From: Cyclobacterium lianum
GTDB taxonomy: Bacteria; Bacteroidota; Bacteroidia; Cytophagales; Cyclobacteriaceae
Direction: 5' to 3'
NCBI RefSeq assembly: GCF_900143075.1
Contig: NZ_FRCY01000004.1
Coordinates: 372,001 to 436,000 of the forward strand
Length of the DNA: 64,000 bases
Position 1 is the stretch's first letter. Every line of letters starts with the position of its first letter. Below, piece after piece: positions 18,883-27,728 of this stretch. The notes under the pieces were generated by a model that saw nothing but the letters and a program-made list of their open reading frames with translations, ran no database searches and was not told the origin of the DNA. A program made the position numbers and the translations under genes.

Positions 18883-18903
18883 TCAGCAAATAAACCCAAA
18901 TAT

Positions 18904-21900
18904 ATGCGAATCTTTCATTTTATTATTCTATCCGTCCTGGTGGTAAGCTGTGGACCCGGCGGAAATGACCGGGAATCCAGCACTCTTGCAGATACAGCCA
19001 AACTCGAGATCATTCAGGATGAAACCAGCGGGCAAATCCAGGTCTTTAGAAGGGACTTACCGGAAAAGGCCATCCTGGTGCAGGAAGCCAGAAAGGGATT
19101 CAGGCCCTATATCCACCCTATCCTGGCACCAGATGGTTCCGGCCTGCTGACCCAATACAGTCCGGGACATCACAAACATCAGACCGGGTTATATTGGGGA
19201 TTTACGCAGGTAAATGGTCGGGATTATTTTCATCATCCAGGGGAGAGCCACTGGAAGAAAATAGCTGCCAATGTGATTCAGGCATCGGGTGAAACGGTAG
19301 CCTGGCAAACCGTCTATGAAATGCTGGACAGCCTGGGACAACCTCTGATGACGGAGACACAGAACTGGTCTCTTACTTTGAATGAAGGAAAATATTTCCT
19401 GGATCTGGAATGGACAGGGCAAGCCGAAACAGCGGTTAACATCGGAAAATACGATTATGGTGGACTCTTTCTCAGGATGCCCTGGTCTGAAGGGATCGAT
19501 GCCGAAGTCATCAATACTGCAAGACAGAAAAATGAAATGGCGGAGGGGCAGCCTTCCATGTGGCTCAACATAGGCATGCAGGTGCCTGATCGGGACAATC
19601 GGGTAAACATCGCACTTTTTGACCATCCCGATAATAAGGGGTATCCCCAAAAATGGCGGGTTGACGGACAATTTGGCGTGGGACCTGCCTACACCCGGGA
19701 CGAGGATTGGGAGATTGCTGCAGGAGAAGAACTGGTATTAAAACACCGGCTGCTGGTATATACAGATGAATTCCAGGACCTGGCCCTGACCGATGCCTGG
19801 GGGCAATATACCGGCAATACCGGCATGTACAATACCACTGCGCTTTGGAGAATAGCCCAGGAGGAAGGCAGAAAGGCAAAATTTCTCAGTCCGGACGAAG
19901 CCGTAGCAGAAATGACCGTTAAACCCGGATTTGAGGTCAATGTCTTTGCTGCTGAGCCCATGATCACCCAACCTATGGCTTTTTGCTGGGACGACCAGGG
20001 CAGGCTTTGGGTGGCTGAAAACAGGGATTATGAATCCCGTGGGCATGGTTTCTCCAACGCGGGCGACAGCCGCATCCTGATATTGGAAGATAGCGATGGG
20101 GATGGTATTGCGGACAGCAAAAAAGTTTTTATGGAAGGCCTGGCCTTTCCGGCTGCTTTGGCCGTTGGATTCGATGGGGTATACGTGGGAGCACCTCCCA
20201 ACCTGCTTTTTATCCCCGACAAGGATGGTGATGACAAGGCCGATGAGGAGGATATAGAAGTCTTGCTAACAGGTTGGGGCATAAGGGACCGTCACGAAAC
20301 CCTAAACAGCTTACATTGGGGGCCAGATGGCTGGTTGTATGGCCTTCAGGGATTTGCCACGCCGTCAAAGATCAGGAAACCGGCTGGAGCAGAAAAAAAG
20401 AAATTGTATTACCACAAAGACCGATTTCCGGAAAATTTGCTTGAGGGGGAAGGCGTGGATATCAACGGAGGAGTGTGGCGCTATCATCCGACCAAAAACC
20501 AATTCGAAGTGGTAGCCCATGGCTTTAGCAACCCCTGGGGTATCGATTATGACAGCAAAGGACAATTGATCATGAGTGCCTGCGTAATCCCCCACCTTTG
20601 GCATGTGGTACCCGGAGGCATTTACCACCGGCAGGGAGGGCAACATTTTAATCCTTACGTGTATGAGGATATCAAAACTATTACGGATCACAGCCACCGT
20701 TCTGCGCATGGAGGTGCGCGGATTTACCAGTCCGATGCTTTCCCGGAGGAAGAGCACGGCAAGGTATTCATGGCCAATATTCATGAGCATGCCGTGTTGA
20801 CGGATAAATTGGTTCCCGATGGCTCAGGATTCAGTGGACAGCACGGTGATGATTTTCTTTTGGCAAATAATGCGCAATGGGTAGGTTTCAGCATGGAAAT
20901 AGGACCGGAGGGAGGTGTATATGTACTTGACTGGCATGATGCTGACATCTGTGGACAGGAGGTGCTACATGGTGAGACCGGGAGAATTTTCAGGATCATG
21001 CCAGAGCAATCCGGGGCCGAAAACTGGGAGGGCCGGTATCAGGACCTGAACAATTTATCTGACTTGGAATTGGTCAAACTGCAAACCAGCAACAGTGACT
21101 GGCACTCCAGAAGAGCGCGGGGGATATTGCAGAAAAGAGCGGCAAAGGATGCTTTAAAGGAGGAGACCATGACCGGCCTGAAGGACATATTTGACAATAA
21201 CAAAGATCCGGATTACCGGCTTCGGGCATTATGGGCCCTGCACCAGATTAACGGCTTGCAGGACGAGGAACTGGTCTCCCTTCTGGAAGACAGCGACCCC
21301 TATGTAAGGGCCTGGGGCATACAGTTGCTTTGTGAAGACAAGAATCCCCCCGCCCGGGTTCGGGAAAAATTTCGGATGTTGGCAGAAACCGACCCTGCAG
21401 CCACAGTGAGGTTATACCTGGCTGCTGCCCTGCAAAGGGTTCCCGAGGCATGGAAATGGGAAATAGCCGCTGCACTGATGCAGCGTGAGGAAGATCAATC
21501 GGACCACAATATCCCCAAAATGATCTGGTTTGGTACAGAGCAGCTGATCGAAACTAATCCGGAGAAATTTCTCGAACTGGCTTCCTCCTCAAACATCCCG
21601 CTATTGACCCGTTTTATGGCCAGGCGGGCTGTGGATGAAGACCTGCTGGCTGATTTGGTAAGCACCATTCAGTCGGCAGATCAAAACAAGATCTGGCTTT
21701 TGGAAGGCATGCTCAATGGGATGGAAGGGCGTACGGATCTGGAGGTGCCGGCAAATTGGAAACAATCAGCAAAGCAACTGGAAAAAAATGACCGATTGAA
21801 AGATTTATCGGCACGGATATCTGCCAGATTCGGAGATGCTGCTGCCACCCAAAAAGCCCTGCATGACCTGCGTAGCCGGTCTGAAACCGTTGAGACAAAA

Positions 21901-22728
21901 ATAAGAGCCATACAAATGCTTTCTGCTCAGCAGAAGCAGGAGCTGACTGCTCTCCTCCCCCAACTTCTCGATGACAGGGAACTCCGGCTGGCGGCAATCA
22001 AGGCAGTGGCAAACTACAACAATTTATCACTGGGAGAAAGACTGGTAGACCTGTATCCAGGGGGATCTGAAGAGGAAAAAACAGCCATCCTGCAAAGCCT
22101 GTCCAGCAGATCTGTATATGGGAATCTGCTGATGCAGCAACTCCAATCCGGTAATATTTCCAAAAAAGAAATTCCCGTCACGCTGGCCCGGCAATTGCAC
22201 AGGGTAATCGGGAGCGGATTTGTAGAAGTCTGGGGTCCGATCGAGCATGTACCAAATGATAGGGAGGCCTACGAAAATTATCGGAAAATCCTAAAGTCAA
22301 AGGCACTGCAGTCTGCCGACCTAGCTGCCGGTAAAAATACTTTCATGCAATCCTGCGGAAGCTGTCATAAAATGTTCGGTGAAGGTGCCGATATTGGACC
22401 GGACCTGACGGGCTCCAACCGGCAAGATCCGGAGTACATTCTGCTCAACGTACTGGAACCGAGTGCTGAAATACAAGATGCCTATAGACTGGTAATCATC
22501 ACAACCCTGGATGGCAGAACCTACACCGGAAATGTAGTGGGTGAAAGCCCGAGGCAAATCACCTTGAAAATTGCCGGCCAGGACCCTGTACAGATAAACA
22601 AATCAAATATCCAAAACAAGGAAACCACAGACCTGTCACTTATGCCACCGGGCTTATTCGAGCCATTGTCTGATCAGGAACTGATCAACCTGATGGCCTA
22701 CCTGCAAAGCCCGCGAAAAATCGAATGA
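18904..22728 (+). CDS. Fusion: DUF6807 + PVC-type dehydrogenase propeller + HEAT-like repeats + cytochrome c
   Basis: The 1274-residue lipoprotein (lipobox cysteine C16 in LVVSC) contains four parts. Residues about 30-310 are DUF6807 (ILAPDGSGLLTQYSPGHHKHQ). From about 340 comes the beta-propeller of PVC-type membrane-bound dehydrogenases (GFEVNVFAAEPMITQPMAFCWDDQGRLWVAE, calcium-loop-like DSDGDGIAD and DKDGDDKAD, HGFSNPWGIDYDSKGQ). Residues about 690-1110 are helical HEAT-like repeats (DPDYRLRALWALHQI, DPYVRAWGIQLL). The end has the haem site CGSCH (1151-1155) and GPDLTGSNRQDPEYILLNVLEPSAEI. It probably oxidises a sugar or alcohol in the periplasm and passes electrons to haem. No frameshift is seen across the junctions. 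Confidence 0.8.
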   Translation: MRIFHFIILSVLVVSCGPGGNDRESSTLADTAKLEIIQDETSGQIQVFRRDLPEKAILVQEARKGFRPYIHPILAPDGSGLLTQYSPGHHKHQTGLYWGFTQVNGRDYFHHPGESHWKKIAANVIQASGETVAWQTVYEMLDSLGQPLMTETQNWSLTLNEGKYFLDLEWTGQAETAVNIGKYDYGGLFLRMPWSEGIDAEVINTARQKNEMAEGQPSMWLNIGMQVPDRDNRVNIALFDHPDNKGYPQKWRVDGQFGVGPAYTRDEDWEIAAGEELVLKHRLLVYTDEFQDLALTDAWGQYTGNTGMYNTTALWRIAQEEGRKAKFLSPDEAVAEMTVKPGFEVNVFAAEPMITQPMAFCWDDQGRLWVAENRDYESRGHGFSNAGDSRILILEDSDGDGIADSKKVFMEGLAFPAALAVGFDGVYVGAPPNLLFIPDKDGDDKADEEDIEVLLTGWGIRDRHETLNSLHWGPDGWLYGLQGFATPSKIRKPAGAEKKKLYYHKDRFPENLLEGEGVDINGGVWRYHPTKNQFEVVAHGFSNPWGIDYDSKGQLIMSACVIPHLWHVVPGGIYHRQGGQHFNPYVYEDIKTITDHSHRSAHGGARIYQSDAFPEEEHGKVFMANIHEHAVLTDKLVPDGSGFSGQHGDDFLLANNAQWVGFSMEIGPEGGVYVLDWHDADICGQEVLHGETGRIFRIMPEQSGAENWEGRYQDLNNLSDLELVKLQTSNSDWHSRRARGILQKRAAKDALKEETMTGLKDIFDNNKDPDYRLRALWALHQINGLQDEELVSLLEDSDPYVRAWGIQLLCEDKNPPARVREKFRMLAETDPAATVRLYLAAALQRVPEAWKWEIAAALMQREEDQSDHNIPKMIWFGTEQLIETNPEKFLELASSSNIPLLTRFMARRAVDEDLLADLVSTIQSADQNKIWLLEGMLNGMEGRTDLEVPANWKQSAKQLEKNDRLKDLSARISARFGDAAATQKALHDLRSRSETVETKIRAIQMLSAQQKQELTALLPQLLDDRELRLAAIKAVANYNNLSLGERLVDLYPGGSEEEKTAILQSLSSRSVYGNLLMQQLQSGNISKKEIPVTLARQLHRVIGSGFVEVWGPIEHVPNDREAYENYRKILKSKALQSADLAAGKNTFMQSCGSCHKMFGEGADIGPDLTGSNRQDPEYILLNVLEPSAEIQDAYRLVIITTLDGRTYTGNVVGESPRQITLKIAGQDPVQINKSNIQNKETTDLSLMPPGLFEPLSDQELINLMAYLQSPRKIE

Positions 22729-22735
22729 GGGCCGG

Positions 22736-23353
22736 TCAATAAATCTTGATTCTAACACCTGCGACGTTGTTCAGCAAATGGTTCCATTTTGAGGAAGGTG
22801 CCCCCCATTGGGGCTGTTCACCAAAAAACTTACCAAGCTCATACTGAAATTTGTAAAAAACACCCACGTAGCGATTGAACTCAAAATTTACCCCTGCATT
22901 AGGTGCCAGTACGGCTCTGGTAAAAATCCTGGTACTGTTGGCAGGAAGCACCATTGGTTCCTCAGATTTGGGAGAAATGAATTCAAAGCCAGCTTCTGCA
23001 CCATAAAAGAAGGAAAGAAAATCACTGTAATAATAATCATATCGATAGCTTCCCCTGGTAGTAACCAAATGTTGGTATTGACCGAGTGAATCTTCAACTT
23101 CATCTGTGATTCTATCTCTCCTGTAGATTCCGACATTGAGTCCCCAGGTCATCATATCGGCAGAAAAAGAAGTCAATTCCTGCCTGCCTGCAGCCAGTTC
23201 GATACCCAAAGCGGGTGCATAAACGTCTCTTTGATTACCGAGGAGGTATTTGTGGCTCAGTCCGGCACTGAGCTCCAGCTCCTGGGCTTTGCTCTGTGCT
23301 GAATACAAAACCAGCAACAGTGCTCCGATCAGAAAAATTGGTTTGGTTTTCAT
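22736..23353 (-). CDS. Putative outer-membrane beta-barrel protein
   Basis: The 205-residue protein has a signal peptide (PIFLIGALLLVLYSAQSKAQ), then alternating polar and aromatic strands (ELSAGLSHKYLLG, WGLNVGIYRRDRI, YRYDYYYSDFLSFFYGAEAGFEF, GVNFEFNRYVGVFYKFQYELG) ending in VAGVRIKIY. This fits a small outer-membrane barrel. I used the ATG at 23353; an upstream TTG at 23380 would add nine residues ahead of the signal peptide. No specific family recognised. It converges on the large fusion gene with seven bases between. Confidence 0.6.
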   Translation of the reverse strand: MKTKPIFLIGALLLVLYSAQSKAQELELSAGLSHKYLLGNQRDVYAPALGIELAAGRQELTSFSADMMTWGLNVGIYRRDRITDEVEDSLGQYQHLVTTRGSYRYDYYYSDFLSFFYGAEAGFEFISPKSEEPMVLPANSTRIFTRAVLAPNAGVNFEFNRYVGVFYKFQYELGKFFGEQPQWGAPSSKWNHLLNNVAGVRIKIY

Positions 23354-23457
23354 TTTCAATAAGTAGGAAATAGTCGTCAATCACAGCAGCCCACCATGCA
23401 GGGGCAGGCGCAATAAATGTTTATCCAGTCGATCGGCAATTTCTATACCAAAACTTC

Positions 23458-23465
23458 TACCTTTG
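23458..23465 (+). promoter_or_regulatory. Minus-7 element for pdeM
   Basis: TACCTTTG matches TAnnTTTG exactly. No good TTTG lies 19-21 bases upstream. The spacing to the TTG start at 23484 is that of a normal short leader. Confidence 0.35.
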
Positions 23466-23483
23466 CGTAAATAGCAACTGAAC

Positions 23484-24167
23484 TTGAATCTGACAACAGC
23501 GGGCAAATACATCTGGCAATACGAGAGGCGGCGGGTGCACCTGTTAAAGGAAAAAGCCATTTGGCTGGAAGAGGAAGCGGCCATTCTTATAGCAGATACC
23601 CATTTTGGCAAGGCGGGGCATTTCAGAAAATCCGGAATCCCAATTCCGGAAAGCGTGCATGAATCCGATTACCTTAAACTCCGTGAGCTGATCACTACGC
23701 TGCAAGCCAAAAAAGTATTTTTTCTCGGTGATCTGTTCCATAGTGATCATAACGGTGCCTGGACTGTTTTGCTGGATTTCCTGGATATGCATGCTCATGT
23801 AGATTTTCATCTGATAATGGGCAATCACGACGTCTTGCCGGCGGCAATGTACAGCACTAGCAGACTCTCGATACATAGAGAATTTTTTTCAATCGGGTGT
23901 TTTGTTTTGAGTCATGAACCATTGCAGGAAGTAGCAGACGGAAAAATCAACATTTGCGGGCACTTACATCCCGGCATAGTGATCAAAGGAAAGGGAAAGC
24001 AGTCGCTCAGGTTAGCCTGCTATTTTTTAGCAGACAATCGACTGATACTACCTGCCTTTGGATCTTTCACCGGACTGGCAAAAATGACTGCCAAATCAGC
24101 AACTGCCTTGTGGGCAATTGGTCCTGAAGCGGTAATCCCCTTCAAATTAAAAAATAAGGTTTGTTAA
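23484..24167 (+). CDS. pdeM: Ligase-associated metallophosphoesterase PdeM
   Basis: The 227-residue calcineurin-like phosphoesterase has all five metal motifs: ADTHFGK, GDLFHS, GNHD, a histidine in SHEP, and CGHLHPG. The C-terminal LILPAFGSFTG is typical of PdeM, an endonuclease-type member of the ligase-associated DNA repair set. In other genomes it usually neighbours LigB/LigC-type ATP ligase, Lhr helicase and an exonuclease; none of these is here. No ATG exists in frame before the first motif and TAG 23472-23474 closes the frame, so the start is TTG 23484 or a GTG 18 codons in. Confidence 0.85.
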   Translation: MNLTTAGKYIWQYERRRVHLLKEKAIWLEEEAAILIADTHFGKAGHFRKSGIPIPESVHESDYLKLRELITTLQAKKVFFLGDLFHSDHNGAWTVLLDFLDMHAHVDFHLIMGNHDVLPAAMYSTSRLSIHREFFSIGCFVLSHEPLQEVADGKINICGHLHPGIVIKGKGKQSLRLACYFLADNRLILPAFGSFTGLAKMTAKSATALWAIGPEAVIPFKLKNKVC

Positions 24168-24190
24168 GTCAAGATACCTGATTAATTTTG
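24160..24190 (+). promoter_or_regulatory. Bacteroidota-type promoter for the ftsX operon
   Basis: TTTG at 24160-24163 and TAATTTTG at 24183-24190 are separated by 19 bases, matching the TTTG-N19-21-TAnnTTTG consensus exactly. The ftsX ATG is 20 bases further on. The element overlaps the last codons of pdeM. Confidence 0.65.
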
Positions 24191-24210
24191 AAACCCGTAA
24201 AGAGAGCATA

Positions 24211-25101
24211 ATGGCCAAAATGCAAAGAAAAAAAACCAGGCTGGGCAGCTACAAGTTTGCCAGTGTGCTATTCAGCATTACCCTGTCACTGCTGATGATG
24301 GGCTTATTTGGCGTGATCGTTATTCAGGCAAAAAAATTAACCAGTCTGATCCGGGAAAACATTGAGATACAGGTATTTCTAAACAAGGATGTAGAAAAAG
24401 CTTCACGGGACAGACTGCTCTCACAAACGGCCGCCAAGCCTTATGTCCTGCAAAAAGAGGATGAGACGACCGTGCAATTCACCTCGAAGGAAGATGCAGC
24501 GAGTTTATTTCTGGATGAGGTGGGCGAAGATTTTACTGCTTTTCTGGACGAAAATCCCCTTAGAGATTCCTTTACGTTTTCCGTAAAAGACGAATATCAG
24601 ACCCCGGAGCAAATTTCCATTATCGTCTCGGAATTGGAGAAGCTGCCCGGCGTATTTGAGGTTACCTACATGCAGGACATGGTGGCATCGATCAACGAAA
24701 ACCTGCTGAAAGTGAGCATCGTTTTGGGAACACTGATTTTGATTTTATTGGTGACTGTGGTTATTCTCATTAGCAATACGATCAAACTGGCCCTGTTTTC
24801 GCAACGTTTTCTGATCAGGAGCATGCAGTTGGTGGGTGCCACAAAGGGATTCATCCGAAGACCCTTCCTCTGGCGCGCTTTTCTGTATGGTGCGCTATCC
24901 GGCATCATTGCCTCTGCACTTATATTTGCCTTGCTGGAATACGGAAAAAATTTTATCGAAGGATTACAGCTTCTCTACGACATGGAATTGCTTGCCCTAC
25001 TTTTCGGAGGCCTGATTCTGTTGGGAGCGCTGATGTCCTGGTTGAGTACTTACCGTTCTATTAATAAATACCTGAACATGTCTCTGGACGAACTTTATTG
25101 A
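24211..25101 (+). CDS. ftsX: Cell-division permease FtsX
   Basis: FtsX, with the ATPase FtsE, couples division to peptidoglycan hydrolase activation. The 296-residue protein has the family layout: a basic cytoplasmic start (RKKTRLGSYKF), membrane helix 1 (ASVLFSITLSLLMMGLFGVIVI), a periplasmic domain of about 120 residues (IEIQVFLNKD, FTSKEDAA, LPGVFEVTYM), then three more helices at about 175-285 ending in YRSINKYLNMSLDELY. It has its own promoter and starts a tight operon with DUF3098 and uppP. ftsE is not nearby, as is usual in Bacteroidota. Confidence 0.92.
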   Translation: MAKMQRKKTRLGSYKFASVLFSITLSLLMMGLFGVIVIQAKKLTSLIRENIEIQVFLNKDVEKASRDRLLSQTAAKPYVLQKEDETTVQFTSKEDAASLFLDEVGEDFTAFLDENPLRDSFTFSVKDEYQTPEQISIIVSELEKLPGVFEVTYMQDMVASINENLLKVSIVLGTLILILLVTVVILISNTIKLALFSQRFLIRSMQLVGATKGFIRRPFLWRAFLYGALSGIIASALIFALLEYGKNFIEGLQLLYDMELLALLFGGLILLGALMSWLSTYRSINKYLNMSLDELY

Positions 25102-25104
25102 AAT

Positions 25105-25311
25105 ATGAAAAACAATCCGCTACCTTTTACCAGAAGGAATTACCAGTTGATGTTAATTGGCATCGCCATAATTGTTTTGGGATTCACCATCATGGGCATG
25201 GACAGACAGCTACACGGCTTTGGTTTTATGGGACTTACCCTTGGCCCGGTCACCGTACTTTTTGGATTTCTCTTTCAATTTTACGCCATTTTTTATAAAA
25301 AAGACAATTAA
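25105..25311 (+). CDS. DUF3098 small membrane protein
   Basis: The 68-residue protein has two predicted membrane helices (LMLIGIAIIVLGFTIMGM and LTLGPVTVLFGFLFQFYAIF) separated by a short loop. This is the DUF3098 pattern, regularly found between ftsX and uppP in Bacteroidota. The role is unknown, though its constant position suggests a link to envelope growth or division. It starts three bases after ftsX and its TAA overlaps the uppP ATG by one base. Confidence 0.8.
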   Translation: MKNNPLPFTRRNYQLMLIGIAIIVLGFTIMGMDRQLHGFGFMGLTLGPVTVLFGFLFQFYAIFYKKDN

Positions 25312-26105
25312 TGAGTTTTTTTGAAGCAATCATCCTGGGCATTGTCCAGGGTTTAACTGAATTTTTACCGGTCTCCTCCAGTGGTCATTTAGAGATCGCA
25401 GCAGTCCTTTTGGGAAGCAGTAATTTACCAGAGGAGAGTCTGATGTTTACCGTAGTGGTGCATTTTGCTACCGCGCTGAGTACCATTGTGGTGTTTAGAA
25501 AAGATGTGTATGAGATCATAAAAGGTCTTTTCCAATTTAAGGACAACGAAGAAACCCGATTTTCGCTGAAGGTTATCCTTTCCATGATTCCGGCTGCCAT
25601 TATCGGATTGTTTTTTGAGGAACAATTGGAGCAGTTATTTGGAGGGAAAGTAGTCTTCGTAGGCTTTATGCTCCTGATTACTGCCTTGTTGCTATTCCTG
25701 GCAGATCGGGCCAGAAATACGGGAAAACCAGTTTCCTACGTACATGCCCTGATCATTGGCATCGCGCAGGCTATCGCCATGCTACCGGGTATTTCCCGCT
25801 CCGGCGCCACCATATCCACCTCTGTTTTATTGGGAATCGATAAAAACAGGGCCGCCAGATTTTCTTTCCTTATGGTAGTACCGCTTATCCTGGGGAAGAT
25901 CGGCAAGGATATTCTGGATGGTGCGCTCAGCTATCAAGATGATCAATTCATCACCCTGATTGTAGCCTTTGCGGCGGCTTTCGTTGCAGGACTCGCGGCT
26001 TGTACCTGGATGATCCAGCTTGTAAGGAAGAGTAAGCTGAGCTATTTTTCCGTGTATTGCCTAATCGTAGGATTACTGGCTATTGGCTCTGTTTGGTATC
26101 GATGA
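25311..26105 (+). CDS. uppP: Undecaprenyl-diphosphatase (BacA type)
   Basis: UppP dephosphorylates undecaprenyl diphosphate so the carrier lipid can be reused for cell-wall synthesis; loss or change affects bacitracin response. The 264-residue integral membrane protein has EFLPVSSSGHLE (17-28), the first catalytic motif, and the second motif PGISRSGATIS around residue 160. Length fits the family. Its stop overlaps the truB start by four bases (ATGA). Confidence 0.95.
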   Translation: MSFFEAIILGIVQGLTEFLPVSSSGHLEIAAVLLGSSNLPEESLMFTVVVHFATALSTIVVFRKDVYEIIKGLFQFKDNEETRFSLKVILSMIPAAIIGLFFEEQLEQLFGGKVVFVGFMLLITALLLFLADRARNTGKPVSYVHALIIGIAQAIAMLPGISRSGATISTSVLLGIDKNRAARFSFLMVVPLILGKIGKDILDGALSYQDDQFITLIVAFAAAFVAGLAACTWMIQLVRKSKLSYFSVYCLIVGLLAIGSVWYR

Positions 26106-26791
26106 GCAGTCAGGAAAAACCATATGGCGCCGTTTTTCTGGTTAATAAACCCTATCAATGGACATCGTTCGATGTGGTAAAAAAAATCAGGAATGCACTA
26201 AAGATTAAAAAAGTAGGCCATGCAGGCACACTGGATCCGCTGGCCACCGGCTTGTTGATCGTCTGTGCTGGTAAGGAAACCAAAAATATTGAAGGCTATC
26301 AAGCGCAGGAAAAAGAGTATGAAGGCACGATTGTTTTGGGAAAAACCACCGAGTCTTTTGACCTGGAGAAAGAAATAAAAGAAGTAGCTGAGCCCTCCCA
26401 CCTGACAGAAGAAGAGATACACCATGCTGCAGGAAGGCTCACCGGCGATATCCTGCAGGTACCCCCTATGCACTCTGCCATCAAAAAGGATGGGAAAAGG
26501 GCATACAAGGCAGCAAGAAAGGGCATTGATGTCAAACTGGATCCCAGACCTGTGAGGGTGCTCCGCTTTGAGATAACCGGAATTGATTTGCCGGAAATCC
26601 ATTTTAGGATAGCCTGTTCAAAAGGTACCTACATCAGGAGCATAGCAAGGGACATGGGCGAGATACTGGGCGTAGGGGCCTATCTGTCAGTCCTTAAGAG
26701 AACAGCGATCGGGACATTTAAGCTGGAAGATGCCTGGAATCTGGATTCTCTGGTAGCTAAAATTAAAAGTGAGCAGCATGAAAATTTATAA
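26102..26791 (+). CDS. truB: tRNA pseudouridine(55) synthase
   Basis: TruB makes pseudouridine 55 in the T-loop of tRNAs. The 229-residue protein has NKPYQWTSFDVV, the catalytic motif GHAGTLDPLATG (D45), YEGTIVLGKTTESFD and the RNA-binding CSKGTYIRSIARDMGE. I chose the ATG at 26102, which overlaps the uppP stop and starts at the family position; an upstream in-frame start would lie within uppP. The 3' end overlaps ribF by 14 bases. Confidence 0.95.
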   Translation: MSSQEKPYGAVFLVNKPYQWTSFDVVKKIRNALKIKKVGHAGTLDPLATGLLIVCAGKETKNIEGYQAQEKEYEGTIVLGKTTESFDLEKEIKEVAEPSHLTEEEIHHAAGRLTGDILQVPPMHSAIKKDGKRAYKAARKGIDVKLDPRPVRVLRFEITGIDLPEIHFRIACSKGTYIRSIARDMGEILGVGAYLSVLKRTAIGTFKLEDAWNLDSLVAKIKSEQHENL

Positions 26792-27728
26792 ATCTCTTGC
26801 TGATTTACCCCATTTTGAAAACCCCGTGGTGACCATCGGTACCTTCGATGGTGTACACCTGGGCCATCAAAAAATACTCAAAAGGCTTCAGGATATCGCC
26901 CGTACAATTCAGGGAGAGACGGTATTGGTATCGTTTTGGCCCCATCCGAGAATGGTGCTGTTTCCGCAGAGTCATGGCATCCATTTGTTGAATACCTTTC
27001 GTGAAAAAACTGCCTTGTTGGAACAGTTTGGCATAGACCACCTGATCAGTATACCTTTTACGCGTGAATTCGCGGCGTTAACATCTGATGAGTTCATACA
27101 GGGCATATTGGTACAAAAAATCAAAACCAGGAAACTGGTGATTGGTTATGATCATCGATTTGGCAAAGATCGGGCGGGAAGTTTCGAACATTTGAAAGCC
27201 CGTCAGGAACAGTACCGGTTTGAACTCGAAGAAATACCCCGTCAGGATATTGACGACGTAGGCATTAGCAGCACCAAAATCCGAAAGGCGCTATATAAGG
27301 GAGACATCAAAACTGCAAATGAGTTTCTTGGCAGACCCTATCAACTCGAGGGTAATGTGGTACGGGGTGATAAGATCGGCAGGACCATAGACTTTCCTAC
27401 CGCAAATATACAGGTAGCAGATCCAGATAAGCTGATACCTGCAGATGCCGCATATCTGGTAAGGGTGGAAGTAGGAAAAGAGGAATTTGCCGGCATGTTA
27501 AACATCGGTAACAGGCCAACAGTAAGTGGTACCAGCAGAAGCATAGAGGTACATCTACTCGACTTTAATAGGGAAATCTATGGAGAAAACATATGTGTGT
27601 TTATGCTTGACTTTTTGAGGGCACAAAAAAAATTTGCAAATTTAGCGGAACTGAAAGACCAATTGGAAAAAGACCGGCAGTTTGCCAGAGCCTTCTTTCA
27701 AAAGGGAAATGGACACAAAAATGATTGA
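26778..27728 (+). CDS. ribF: Riboflavin kinase/FAD synthetase
   Basis: RibF makes FMN and then FAD. The 316-residue protein has the adenylyltransferase domain at the start (TIGTFDGVHLGHQ, then GYDHRFGKDRAG, DDVGISSTKIRKAL) and the flavokinase domain from about residue 185 (LEGNVVRGDKIGRTIDFPTANI, LNIGNRPTV). I used the ATG at 26778; a GTG nine bases earlier is less likely. It overlaps truB at the start and the CoA-transferase A gene at the end. Confidence 0.95.
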   Translation: MKIYKSLADLPHFENPVVTIGTFDGVHLGHQKILKRLQDIARTIQGETVLVSFWPHPRMVLFPQSHGIHLLNTFREKTALLEQFGIDHLISIPFTREFAALTSDEFIQGILVQKIKTRKLVIGYDHRFGKDRAGSFEHLKARQEQYRFELEEIPRQDIDDVGISSTKIRKALYKGDIKTANEFLGRPYQLEGNVVRGDKIGRTIDFPTANIQVADPDKLIPADAAYLVRVEVGKEEFAGMLNIGNRPTVSGTSRSIEVHLLDFNREIYGENICVFMLDFLRAQKKFANLAELKDQLEKDRQFARAFFQKGNGHKND

